Positions 1 to 5,412 of a stretch of 5,412 nt of DNA are shown here, piece by piece. Under the pieces are notes generated by a model that saw nothing but the letters and a program-made list of their open reading frames with translations, was not told the origin of the DNA and made no database searches. Origin of the DNA: Boseongicola sp. SB0662_bin_57 (GTDB taxonomy: Bacteria > Pseudomonadota > Alphaproteobacteria > Rhodobacterales > Rhodobacteraceae). The first letter of the stretch is position 1. Each line of letters begins with the position of its first letter. A program made the translations under genes and the position numbers. The stretch is from positions 1 through 5,412 of the forward strand of contig VXPN01000410.1 in NCBI GenBank assembly GCA_009839535.1, read 5' to 3'.

Positions 1-92
1 ATCCGATACGCTTCCGGCTCTTGCCGGACTATCCCCAGCGTGTTTGCCCCGATCGAGCCCGTGGCGCCAAATATCGAGACCCGGCGCGTCAT
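1..92 (-). CDS. dxr: 1-deoxy-D-xylulose 5-phosphate reductoisomerase, N-terminal fragment
   Basis: Only the first 30 codons are present; the rest lies beyond the left edge. The visible protein begins MTRRVSIFGATGSIGANTLG, with the GATGSIG dinucleotide-binding loop at residues 9-15 directly after a hydrophobic beta strand. This is the characteristic start of Dxr. The cytosolic enzyme rearranges and reduces 1-deoxy-D-xylulose 5-phosphate to 2-C-methyl-D-erythritol 4-phosphate with NADPH, the committed step of the MEP isoprenoid pathway. Its ATG overlaps the cdsA stop codon as ATGA, and no strong Shine-Dalgarno sequence precedes it, so its translation is probably coupled to cdsA. Position directly after cdsA is the usual place for dxr in proteobacteria, which supports the call despite the short fragment. 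Confidence 0.93.
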   Translation of the reverse strand, partial: MTRRVSIFGATGSIGANTLGIVRQEPEAYR

Positions 93-877
93 CCGATTCC
101 GGGAGGGAGCTCGATGACCTGCCCGGCAGCAAGCACGAACAGGGACGCTCCCAGCATCGAGTCAAACCTGTCACACATGCCGCCATGGCCGGGCAGCAGG
201 CTTGAACTGTCCTTTACGTCAGCCCTGCGCTTGAGGGCGCTCTCCGCCACGTCGCCGGCCTGACCCGCGACTGCCACGAGAATCGAGATTGCGACCAGCT
301 CGGGACCGGCATTCGCAAGAAGCACGAAAGCCAGTCCCACAAGTGCCGCCCCTGCCCAGCCGGCAACGGTGCCCGACCACGTCTTGCCAGGACTGACGCC
401 TGGCCAGAACTTGGGGCCTCCAATCGCCTTTCCGACGAAATACCCCATGATGTCGGACACGATCACGACCAGGACAAGCCAGACAACCCAGACGAACCCG
501 TGGTCATCCCGCTGCACGGCAAGCCCGTATCCTGCGACGAGAACCGCCGTGCTGTACAATGCATAGGTTGCGCGATTGCCCTTGAGCCATGCGAAGCCAG
601 CCACCGCCGGGGCAAGCAGCAACGGCCACGTGTACAAGGCCTGGTGGGAGACGAGGATCAGCAAGGCAAGACCGCCAACAAGGCCGCAGGCGACTGCAGT
701 TTCCGTCGCGCCTGCCATGCGGGCGATCTCCCAGACCATCAGGCCCGCCACCAAGGCCACAAGCGCATGGAAAGGGTGACCGCCAAGCCACATGATCCAG
801 AACCCGAGAATTGCAGTGATGCCCCCTGTCACGAGGCGGCGGCTCAAGTCACCCCAATGCCTCTCGGCAACGGTCAT
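89..877 (-). CDS. cdsA: Phosphatidate cytidylyltransferase (CDP-diacylglycerol synthase)
   Basis: An inner-membrane enzyme that converts phosphatidic acid and CTP to CDP-diacylglycerol and pyrophosphate, the precursor of all major phospholipids. The 262-residue product is largely hydrophobic, with membrane segments at about residues 15-32, 38-55, 61-77, 81-98, 105-121, 128-148, 170-188 and 194-208. The C-terminal family signature is complete at residues 213-239: SALKR, then KD at 222-223, PGHGG at 229-233 and DRFD at 236-239. A conserved SPGKT segment lies at 162-166. The length is at the short end of the normal range. The chosen ATG forms an ATGA overlap with the uppS stop and leads into WGDLSRR, typical of CdsA N-termini. 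The stop overlaps the dxr start in the same way. Confidence 0.97.
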   Translation of the reverse strand: MTVAERHWGDLSRRLVTGGITAILGFWIMWLGGHPFHALVALVAGLMVWEIARMAGATETAVACGLVGGLALLILVSHQALYTWPLLLAPAVAGFAWLKGNRATYALYSTAVLVAGYGLAVQRDDHGFVWVVWLVLVVIVSDIMGYFVGKAIGGPKFWPGVSPGKTWSGTVAGWAGAALVGLAFVLLANAGPELVAISILVAVAGQAGDVAESALKRRADVKDSSSLLPGHGGMCDRFDSMLGASLFVLAAGQVIELPPGIG

Positions 878-1635
878 CCGGGCACGGTGCCAAATCTGCG
901 TTCACGGGCCGAGAACGTGGCAAGGACCTGGTCGAATTCCTCTCGCGTGAAATCCGGCCAGAGCGTGTCCACGAACACGTACTCGGAATATGCCGACTGC
1001 CAGAGCAGGAAGTTGGAAATCCGGGCCTCGCCGCTGGTGCGGATGACCAGGTCGGGGTCCGGCAGCACGTACGTGTCAAGGAACCGCGCAAGCGTTTCTC
1101 CGTCAACGCTTTCCGGGTCAATGCGCCCGGCCTTGACCTCGCGGCAGAGCCGCTTGGTCGCGCGTGCGACCTCGTCCCGCCCACCGTAGTTCAGCGCGAC
1201 CGTCAGGTGCACGACGTCGTTGTCGCAGGTCAGGAGTTCCAGTTCGTCCATCAACGCAACGAGGGTCTCGTCGAGCTTGATCCGGTCGCCAATGAAGCGG
1301 ATACGCACGCCGGAAGAGATCAGGGCCCTTGCTTCGTCCATCATGTAGCGGCGGAACAGCTTCATGAGACCCGAAACCTCGGCCTGGGTGCGCTTCCAGT
1401 TCTCTGTCGAGAAGGCAAAGATGGTCAGGTACCTGACCCCGAGTTCCGGGCATGCCTTGACGATTTCGCGCACGCGTTGCGCACCGGCATGGTGCCCGAA
1501 CAGCCGCGGCTTGCCACGCGCCTGCGCCCAGCGTCCGTTCCCGTCCATGATGATGGCCACGTGCTTCGGACTGGCCTGCTCTTCATGCTTGCCCACAATC
1601 TGCTTTCCTGTCCCTGCTCGCACGTGCGGCCTCAT
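874..1635 (-). CDS. uppS: Isoprenyl transferase / undecaprenyl diphosphate synthase
   Basis: A cytosolic or membrane-associated cis-prenyltransferase. In this family the enzyme adds isopentenyl diphosphate units to farnesyl diphosphate to give the C55 lipid carrier of peptidoglycan and other surface polymers. The 253-residue protein has HVAIIMDGNGRWA at residues 25-37, where Asp31 is the Mg-binding catalytic aspartate. It also has FGHHAG in the substrate loop, FAFSTENW, NYGGRDE and the C-terminal signature running from DLVIRTSGE through RISNFLLWQ to YSEYVF. It ends with WPDF and RERRFG, as in E. coli UppS. The ATG overlaps the frr stop (ATGA). An alternative GTG start at 1596 is preceded by AGGAAAG (1603-1609) and would give 240 residues; the conserved domain is complete either way. 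C55 chain length is assumed from the family. Confidence 0.97.
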   Translation of the reverse strand: MRPHVRAGTGKQIVGKHEEQASPKHVAIIMDGNGRWAQARGKPRLFGHHAGAQRVREIVKACPELGVRYLTIFAFSTENWKRTQAEVSGLMKLFRRYMMDEARALISSGVRIRFIGDRIKLDETLVALMDELELLTCDNDVVHLTVALNYGGRDEVARATKRLCREVKAGRIDPESVDGETLARFLDTYVLPDPDLVIRTSGEARISNFLLWQSAYSEYVFVDTLWPDFTREEFDQVLATFSARERRFGTVPG

Positions 1636-2195
1636 ACCTGCATTATTTCGTCTTGCTTGCTTTCCAGCGCTGCGTCGACTTTCTTGATCGCATTGTCGGT
1701 GGCTTCCTGCACGGCACTCTCCCAGAACTTCTGGTCGTCCTCGCCAAGCCCGTCAGCCTTGGCCTTCTTGACCTGGTCCATGCCATCACGGCGAACGTTC
1801 CGGATCGCAATCCGGGCGCTTTCCGCATACTGGCCTGCAACCCTCGACAGTTCGCGGCGACGTTCCTCGTTAAGTTCCGGGATCGGCAACCGAATGATCG
1901 TGCCATCGGTCACAGGATTGATGCCGAGCCCGCTGTCGCGGATTGCCTTTTCAACGGCGGCGACCATGTTCTTGTCCCAGACGTTGACCGTGATCATGCG
2001 GGGTTCCGGCACGTTGACAGTGCCGACCTGGTTCACGGGCGTCGTGGCACCGTAAGCATCAACCGTTATCGGCTCCAGCATCGAGGCGGAAGCCCGACCG
2101 GTTCTCAATGTCAGGAATTCCTGCCTGAGCGCGTTCATCGCGCCATCCATCCGACGTTCAATGTCGTCAAGGTCGAGTTCGAACTCTTCTGCCAT
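1632..2195 (-). CDS. frr: Ribosome recycling factor
   Basis: Works with elongation factor G to split the post-termination ribosome from mRNA; essential in bacteria. The 187-residue product matches the usual RRF length of about 185. The N-terminal helix carries LRTGRAS at residues 30-36. It is followed by the beta domain (EPITVDAYG, INQVGT-like VNQVGT, VPEPRMI, WDK), then LPIPELNEERRREL at about 103-116 and the long helix with IAIRNVRRDGMD at 129-140, which contains the conserved arginine 132. The reading frame stays open upstream to 2297, but those residues do not resemble RRF. MAEEFELDLDDIERRM is the natural start, with a modest AGGA at 2200-2203 four bases before the ATG. The stop overlaps the uppS start. 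The 300-bp gap upstream suggests frr may also have its own promoter. Confidence 0.97.
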   Translation of the reverse strand: MAEEFELDLDDIERRMDGAMNALRQEFLTLRTGRASASMLEPITVDAYGATTPVNQVGTVNVPEPRMITVNVWDKNMVAAVEKAIRDSGLGINPVTDGTIIRLPIPELNEERRRELSRVAGQYAESARIAIRNVRRDGMDQVKKAKADGLGEDDQKFWESAVQEATDNAIKKVDAALESKQDEIMQV

Positions 2196-2265
2196 GCCAT
2201 CCTGGCGTCCAACTTGAGGACACCCTCCCCGCGAACTGGCCACTCTATACCGCCAAGAGACCACC

Positions 2266-2296
2266 ATTGTATAGGAAAACCGTCCTTCCCGGTCCA
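2266..2296 (-). promoter_or_regulatory. Candidate promoter for frr
   Basis: On the minus strand TGGACC (2296-2291) could act as a -35 element and TACAAT (2271-2266) as a -10 element. The 19-base spacing is longer than ideal. TACAAT differs from the sigma-70 consensus at one position and lies in the most AT-rich patch of the gap. The predicted transcript would start about 60 bases upstream of the frr ATG. This is a pattern match only; the unusually long gap is the main reason to expect a promoter here. Confidence 0.28.
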
Positions 2297-2385
2297 TCGC
2301 CTGGAATCGCTCGACATGCAGAAACGGGAGGAAACGTCGAACGGTGTCGCCCGGAATCCTCCTCCATGGAGTGCGAAAGCGACAT

Positions 2386-2429
2386 GCCGGAAGCGTCGCT
2401 GGAGACGGACGGCAGCACGATCTTCCGGC
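2386..2429 (-). other. Long imperfect inverted repeat / RNA hairpin downstream of dtd
   Basis: Perfect 8-base arms GCCGGAAG (2386-2393) and CTTCCGGC (2422-2429) enclose two further paired blocks: CGT (2394-2396) with ACG (2417-2419), and GCTG (2398-2401) with CAGC (2413-2416). The result is 15 base pairs interrupted by one single-base and one two-base bulge, with an 11-base loop. It begins 67 bases after the dtd stop codon in the direction of transcription. No T-run follows it, so it is not a canonical intrinsic terminator. It could slow or end transcription after dtd, protect the 3' end of the pyrH-dtd message, or be a chance structure in GC-rich DNA. The pairing is seen directly; the role is not known. 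Confidence 0.5.
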
Positions 2430-2496
2430 TGCTCATGATCTGGCGCGCAGAGCCGAACTGCCTCAAAGTCCTGGCGTTGCAGAATGGTCCCCGGGC

Positions 2497-2940
2497 TCAC
2501 GCGTCGGTGTCGAGCCAGATCGTGACCGGTCCGTCATTCGTGAGGCTGACCTTCATGTCGGCGCCGAAACGGCCTTCGGCGACCCTGATCCCGAGATTCC
2601 GGATTTCGGCAGCAAATGCGGCGACACGCCCCTCCCCTTCGTCCGGCGGCGCGGCGGTCGAGAACCCGGGCCGGTTGCCCCGAGACGTGTCCGCCGCAAG
2701 CGTGAACTGCGAGACGACCAGCGCCTCTCCCCCGGCATCCAGCAGCGAGCGGTTCATGCGACCTTCATCGTCCCTGAAAATTCGGAGCCGCGCGACTTTC
2801 AGCGCGAGCTTCGAAACCGCCTCAGGCGGATCACCCGCCATGGCGCAGGCCAGAACAAGCAGTCCGGGGCCGATTTCCCCAACGACCTTGCCGTCGACGG
2901 TCACGCTTGCGCGGCTGACACGCTGGACCAGGGCACGCAT
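2497..2940 (-). CDS. dtd: D-aminoacyl-tRNA deacylase
   Basis: A cytosolic proofreading enzyme that hydrolyses D-amino acids (and glycine mischarged on tRNA-Ala) from tRNA, keeping D-residues out of protein. The 147-residue product is the normal size for DTD1. It begins MRALVQRVSRASVTVDG, typical of the family, with FRDDEGRMNRSL at about 55-66. The active-site motifs are SQFTL at 77-81 and NDGPVT at 135-140 (family pattern NxGPxT, holding the Gly-Pro pair that rejects L-aminoacyl substrates). GNRPGF at 88-93 and GRFGADMKV at 123-131 are also conserved. GAGAGA (2946-2951) five bases before the ATG is a weak ribosome binding site. It lies 50 bases downstream of pyrH on the same strand and is probably co-transcribed with it. 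This gene is not a usual member of the pyrH-frr cluster. Confidence 0.97.
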   Translation of the reverse strand: MRALVQRVSRASVTVDGKVVGEIGPGLLVLACAMAGDPPEAVSKLALKVARLRIFRDDEGRMNRSLLDAGGEALVVSQFTLAADTSRGNRPGFSTAAPPDEGEGRVAAFAAEIRNLGIRVAEGRFGADMKVSLTNDGPVTIWLDTDA

Positions 2941-2990
2941 ATGCGTCTCTCAGTTCCCGGGTGCTGAAATTGCCGCGAAATCCAACGCAC

Positions 2991-3722
2991 TTACGCCTTG
3001 TCCTGAACGACCGTGTAGGTCCCCTCGCCCGAGAGAACGCCTCGAAACCCGCCCGGCTCGTCGAGAGAAAACACGATGATCGGAAGATCATTGTCGCGCG
3101 CAAGCGCGATGGCGGACGCGTCCATGACCTTCAGGTTCTTCGCCAGGACGTCGTCGTAGCTGATCCTTTCGTATCGCTTGGCGTCCGGGTGCTTGGCGGG
3201 ATCCTTGTCATAGACACCGTCAACCAAGGTGCCCTTGAAGATGGCCTGACACGACATTTCCGTGGCACGCAGAGTCGCCGCGGTATCGGTCGTGAAGTAC
3301 GGATTGCCGGTACCAGCGGCGAATATGCAAACCCTTTTCTTCTCAAGGTGCCTGACCGCCCGCCTGCGAATGTAAGGCTCCGCAACCTCGTCCATGCGAA
3401 TCGCCGAGATCACCCGGGTGTGAATGCCAAGCGCCTCAAGCGCGGACTGCATTGCAAGAGCGTTCATGACCGTGGCAAGCATGCCCATGTAGTCCGCCGC
3501 TGTCCGCTCCATCCCCTGCGCGGAGCCTTGCAGCCCCCGGAAGACGTTGCCGCCGCCGATCACCATGCAGACTTCGACACCAAGCTCCTGCACCGACCTC
3601 ACTTCCTCGGCGATCTTCGCCACGGTAGGTGGATGAAGCCCGAAACCCTGATCGCCCATCAGCGCTTCGCCGGATATCTTCAGCAGCACGCGGGAATAGG
3701 CAGGATTGTCGGGCTTGCTCAT
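2991..3722 (-). CDS. pyrH: UMP kinase (uridylate kinase)
   Basis: Phosphorylates UMP to UDP with ATP, the bacterial route to UTP and CTP; the family is a hexameric amino acid kinase fold, usually activated by GTP and inhibited by UTP. The 243-residue product shows RVLLKISGEAL at residues 11-21, with the phosphate-binding lysine 15. It also has the glycine loop GGGNVFRG at 56-63, ERTAADYMGMLATVMNALA at 72-90, GTGNPYFTTDTAA at 137-149 with the acceptor-site residues, DGVYDKDP at 168-175 and the late DASAI at 201-205. The frame is open upstream to 3965, but only the part from MSKPDNPAYSRVLLK is PyrH-like. A good GAGGA (3731-3735) lies eight bases before this ATG. It is the first gene of the minus-strand cluster and diverges from miaA; its promoter must overlap the miaA 5' region. 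Confidence 0.98.
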   Translation of the reverse strand: MSKPDNPAYSRVLLKISGEALMGDQGFGLHPPTVAKIAEEVRSVQELGVEVCMVIGGGNVFRGLQGSAQGMERTAADYMGMLATVMNALAMQSALEALGIHTRVISAIRMDEVAEPYIRRRAVRHLEKKRVCIFAAGTGNPYFTTDTAATLRATEMSCQAIFKGTLVDGVYDKDPAKHPDAKRYERISYDDVLAKNLKVMDASAIALARDNDLPIIVFSLDEPGGFRGVLSGEGTYTVVQDKA

Positions 3723-3783
3723 GATGCTCGTCCTCGCATGCTCTCGCTTTGCTTCGGGCGCGAAAATGTCCGAAAACCCCGGA
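3723..3783. other. Divergent pyrH / miaA spacer
   Basis: Only 43 to 61 bases separate the pyrH start from the two plausible miaA starts (3766 or 3784). This is too little for two separate, non-overlapping promoters. On the minus strand TTGAAC (3791-3786) and CATTTT (3768-3763), 17 bases apart, are the best pair I can find for pyrH. The -10 half is poor, so I do not call it as a promoter. I see no convincing miaA promoter upstream, and any such promoter would lie inside pyrH. Confidence 0.5.
3731..3735 (-). promoter_or_regulatory. Ribosome binding site of pyrH
   Basis: GAGGA on the minus strand, eight bases before the ATG at 3722. It is the clearest Shine-Dalgarno match in the minus-strand cluster and decides the pyrH start against the in-frame codons further upstream. 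Confidence 0.7.
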
Positions 3784-4698
3784 ATGTTCAACGAAGGATC
3801 ACTGAACGACATCCTGGATCGGATCGACCAGAGTCTCCCGATCCTGATCGCCGGTCCGACCGCAAGCGGAAAGTCCGCGCTTGCAATGGAAATCGCGGCG
3901 CGAACCGGAGGGCCGATCATCAATGCCGACGCCATGCAGGTCTTTGCCGATTGGCGGATTCTCACCGCCAGACCTTCCGCTGAGGCCGAGGCAATGGTGC
4001 CGCATGCGCTCTACGGCCACGTGCCAGGCCACCTCGAATATTCCGTGGGCCGATGGCTCCGCGACCTTGCACCGCTTCTCGATGGCCCGACGCCCGTGAT
4101 AGTCGGGGGCACCGGGCTTTACTTCACAGCCCTGACGGAGGGGCTGGCTCCGATTCCCGAGATCCCGAACGAAGTCCGGCGCATCGCGATGAAGCGAATC
4201 ACCTCGGGCGACATCAACAAGCTTCTGGGCGAACTGGACCCTGAAACCAGGGCCCGGATTGACGGACGGAACCCGATGCGCGTTCAGCGCGCCTGGGAAG
4301 TCCAGACGGCCACCGGCCGAGGGTTGGCCGCCTGGCAGGACGAAACCGACCCCCCGCTCCTGCCGCCAGCCAGTGCGGCGGCCATTCTCGTCGACGCGCC
4401 CAGGGACTGGCTCAACGAGCGAATCGAGAGGCGTTTCGCTCGCATGCTCTCTGACGGCCTCCTTGACGAAGTGCGCGCGAACGCACCTGCCTGGCATCCC
4501 GCTCGCCCCTCGGCAAAGGCCATTGGCGCTCCCGCGCTGATCGCGCATGTGCGTGGCGAAACTTCACTGGACGATGCGCGCGAGGCGGCCATCATCGCCA
4601 CGAGGCGGTTCGCGAAGCGTCAGCGCAGCTGGTTTCGCAGCCGCATGTCAGGCTGGCAAAAGATGCGCCCGCTGCCTGACATGAGTGGTTCCGCCTGA
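3784..4698 (+). CDS. miaA: tRNA dimethylallyltransferase
   Basis: Transfers a dimethylallyl group from DMAPP to N6 of adenosine 37 in tRNAs that read codons starting with U, the first step to ms2i6A. From the chosen ATG the product is 304 residues. The P-loop GPTASGKS is at 24-31, followed by INADAMQVF, where most homologues have a D-S-x-Q-V-Y type motif. Next come ILTARPS, PHALYGHVPG, YSVGRWLRD, the prenyl-binding VGGTGLYF with LTEGLAPIPEIP, and a C-terminal RRFAKRQRSWFRSRM. The start is uncertain. ATG 3784 has only GGA directly before it, ATG 3766 (310 residues) has no clear Shine-Dalgarno, and a TTG at 3706 would overlap pyrH. I chose 3784 because it leaves an N-terminal extension closest to family length. 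DMAPP links this enzyme to the MEP pathway of dxr. Confidence 0.95.
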   Translation: MFNEGSLNDILDRIDQSLPILIAGPTASGKSALAMEIAARTGGPIINADAMQVFADWRILTARPSAEAEAMVPHALYGHVPGHLEYSVGRWLRDLAPLLDGPTPVIVGGTGLYFTALTEGLAPIPEIPNEVRRIAMKRITSGDINKLLGELDPETRARIDGRNPMRVQRAWEVQTATGRGLAAWQDETDPPLLPPASAAAILVDAPRDWLNERIERRFARMLSDGLLDEVRANAPAWHPARPSAKAIGAPALIAHVRGETSLDDAREAAIIATRRFAKRQRSWFRSRMSGWQKMRPLPDMSGSA

Positions 4699-4731
4699 AT
4701 CCGGCAATGCCGTCGCCCTGCCGCCCGGCAC

Positions 4732-5412
4732 TCAATTGGCCCTGAGATACGCCACAAGAATGTCTCGCGCGGCCTGCAAGTCGCTCTTTTCGACCATTTC
4801 CGTCACCGTGTGAATGTATCGTGTGCCGACCACGATTCCGGCGGCGCGTGCACCGGACGCCGCCTGCTGCGCCGCGGCGCCGTCCTGCCCTCCCGAGCGC
4901 AGCATCGTCCGCTGGTACGGGATCTTCTCCTTCTCGGCCAGCGCCGCGAACTCCTCCGAGAGAGCCTTGTCGGCAATGAAGGAGCCGTCACGCAAATGCA
5001 GGCCGAACCCCTTGCCCTGCTCTGTCGTGCGATCCTGTTCAGGCACGCCCGGCGTGTCGCAGGCAAGCGTCGTGTCGATTCCGATCCCGATGTCGGGCTT
5101 CACCTGAAACGCCGCGGTCCGCGCTCCCCTTAGGCCCACTTCTTCCTGCGTCGTGAAGACCACGTGGATCTCGGACCTGGTCTTGAACTTCCCAAGCCCG
5201 CGCACCGCCTCGATGCCAAGCCAGCAGGCAATCCGGTTGTCGAGCGCCTTCGAGACCACCTTGTCGCCGAGTTCGAGAAAGGGCTCGTCCATCACGACCA
5301 TGTCGCCGACCTTGACGACATCCTTCGCTCGCTTGCCCAGGCCGGTATCAACGAAGAACTCGTGAGGTTGCGGAATCTTCTTCCTGTCCTCCGGAGAGGA
5401 AATGTGAACCGG
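4732..5412 (-). CDS. M42 family metallopeptidase (glutamyl aminopeptidase / FrvX type), C-terminal part
   Basis: The 3' 226 codons of a gene whose start lies beyond the right edge; full-length members have about 340-360 residues. M42 enzymes are cytosolic, co-catalytic di-metal aminopeptidases that often form large tetrahedral dodecamers and finish the breakdown of peptides. In visible-fragment numbering, EFFVDTGLG at 18-26 and VGDMV at 35-39 come from the region around the PDZ-like dimerisation domain. The catalytic domain then shows SKALDNR with a bridging metal aspartate at 58. It continues with TTQEEVGLRGA, carrying the catalytic and metal glutamates at 90-91, GIDTTLACDTPG with a metal aspartate at 113, and RYIHT with a metal histidine at 201. 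The first metal histidine lies outside the window. The gene converges on miaA with a 33-base spacer. Substrate preference cannot be read from this fragment. Confidence 0.93.
   Translation of the reverse strand, partial: PVHISSPEDRKKIPQPHEFFVDTGLGKRAKDVVKVGDMVVMDEPFLELGDKVVSKALDNRIACWLGIEAVRGLGKFKTRSEIHVVFTTQEEVGLRGARTAAFQVKPDIGIGIDTTLACDTPGVPEQDRTTEQGKGFGLHLRDGSFIADKALSEEFAALAEKEKIPYQRTMLRSGGQDGAAAQQAASGARAAGIVVGTRYIHTVTEMVEKSDLQAARDILVAYLRAN

Larger units (their letters stand above)
2196..2496. other. Non-coding gap between dtd and frr
   Basis: About 300 bases with no recognisable gene, in a cluster whose other junctions are overlaps or about 50 bases. It contains a long imperfect hairpin (2386-2429), a 10-base palindrome CTCCATGGAG (2362-2371), and an AT-rich patch around 2266-2280 that resembles a -10 region. 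A 63-codon minus-strand frame from an ATG at 2436 to a TAG at 2245 crosses most of it. That frame has no clear ribosome binding site and no family resemblance that I can see, so I do not call it. The gap most plausibly holds a dtd 3' end and the frr promoter and leader. A decayed gene is the main alternative. Confidence 0.6.

Noticed and set aside
1207..2055. Plus-strand 282-codon frame opposite uppS and frr
   Set aside because: It spans two genes confidently assigned on the other strand and shows no domain of its own.
2196..2297. N-terminal extension of frr (34 extra residues from 2297)
   Set aside because: The extension does not resemble ribosome recycling factors, which begin at about the chosen methionine; AGGA before 2195 supports the shorter start.
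2245..2436. Minus-strand 63-codon frame in the dtd-frr gap, starting MSSRKIVLPSVSSD
   Set aside because: It has no convincing ribosome binding site, no recognisable family, an arbitrary-looking composition, and it contains the hairpin. It is possible but unsupported.
2961..3983. Plus-strand 340-codon frame opposite pyrH
   Set aside because: It is antisense to a clearly functional pyrH and is rich in Arg and His. This is the usual long shadow frame of GC-rich coding DNA, and it resembles no family.
3799..4548. Minus-strand 249-codon frame opposite miaA
   Set aside because: It is a shadow of miaA; the plus strand has every MiaA motif and this frame has none.
4699..4731. Possible bidirectional terminator between miaA and the M42 peptidase gene
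   Set aside because: Only short pairings such as CGGC/GCCG are present, with no T-run on either strand. The evidence is too weak to call.
1..5412. CRISPR arrays, tRNA or rRNA genes, insertion sequences, prophage or defence genes
   Set aside because: I saw no regularly spaced repeats, terminal inverted repeats, transposase motifs or RNA gene signatures. The window is ordinary core genome.

Overview
The window holds a housekeeping stretch of an alphaproteobacterial chromosome, most likely from Rhodobacterales. I infer this from the high GC content (roughly 60% by eye) and from the protein sequences. The ribosome recycling factor ends in EIMQV, and MiaA carries an ILTARPS and HALYGHVP segment that I associate with that order. 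All genes look intact and there is no sign of recent transfer.

Most of the window (1-3722) is one gene cluster on the minus strand. Read in its own direction it runs pyrH (UMP kinase), dtd (D-aminoacyl-tRNA deacylase), a gap of about 300 bp, frr (ribosome recycling factor), uppS (undecaprenyl diphosphate synthase), cdsA (CDP-diacylglycerol synthase), then the first 30 codons of dxr (DXP reductoisomerase), cut by the left edge. The last four genes are joined by three successive 4-base ATGA stop/start overlaps, so translational coupling is likely. The cluster is the widespread pyrH-frr-uppS-cdsA-dxr block linking nucleotide supply, translation and envelope lipid synthesis. Dxr feeds the MEP pathway, whose isoprenoid units UppS uses to build the C55 carrier lipid, while CdsA supplies CDP-diacylglycerol for phospholipids. 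The unusual points are dtd between pyrH and frr and the non-coding gap after it, which contains a strong imperfect hairpin and a weak promoter candidate.

The right part (3723-5412) holds miaA on the plus strand, divergent from pyrH across a very short spacer. It is followed by the convergent 3' part of an M42-family metallo-aminopeptidase gene on the minus strand, which runs off the right edge.

I found no previously undescribed biological system. The points worth a second look are the dtd insertion, the dtd-frr gap with its hairpin, the crowded pyrH/miaA divergent region, and start-site ambiguities in uppS and miaA.
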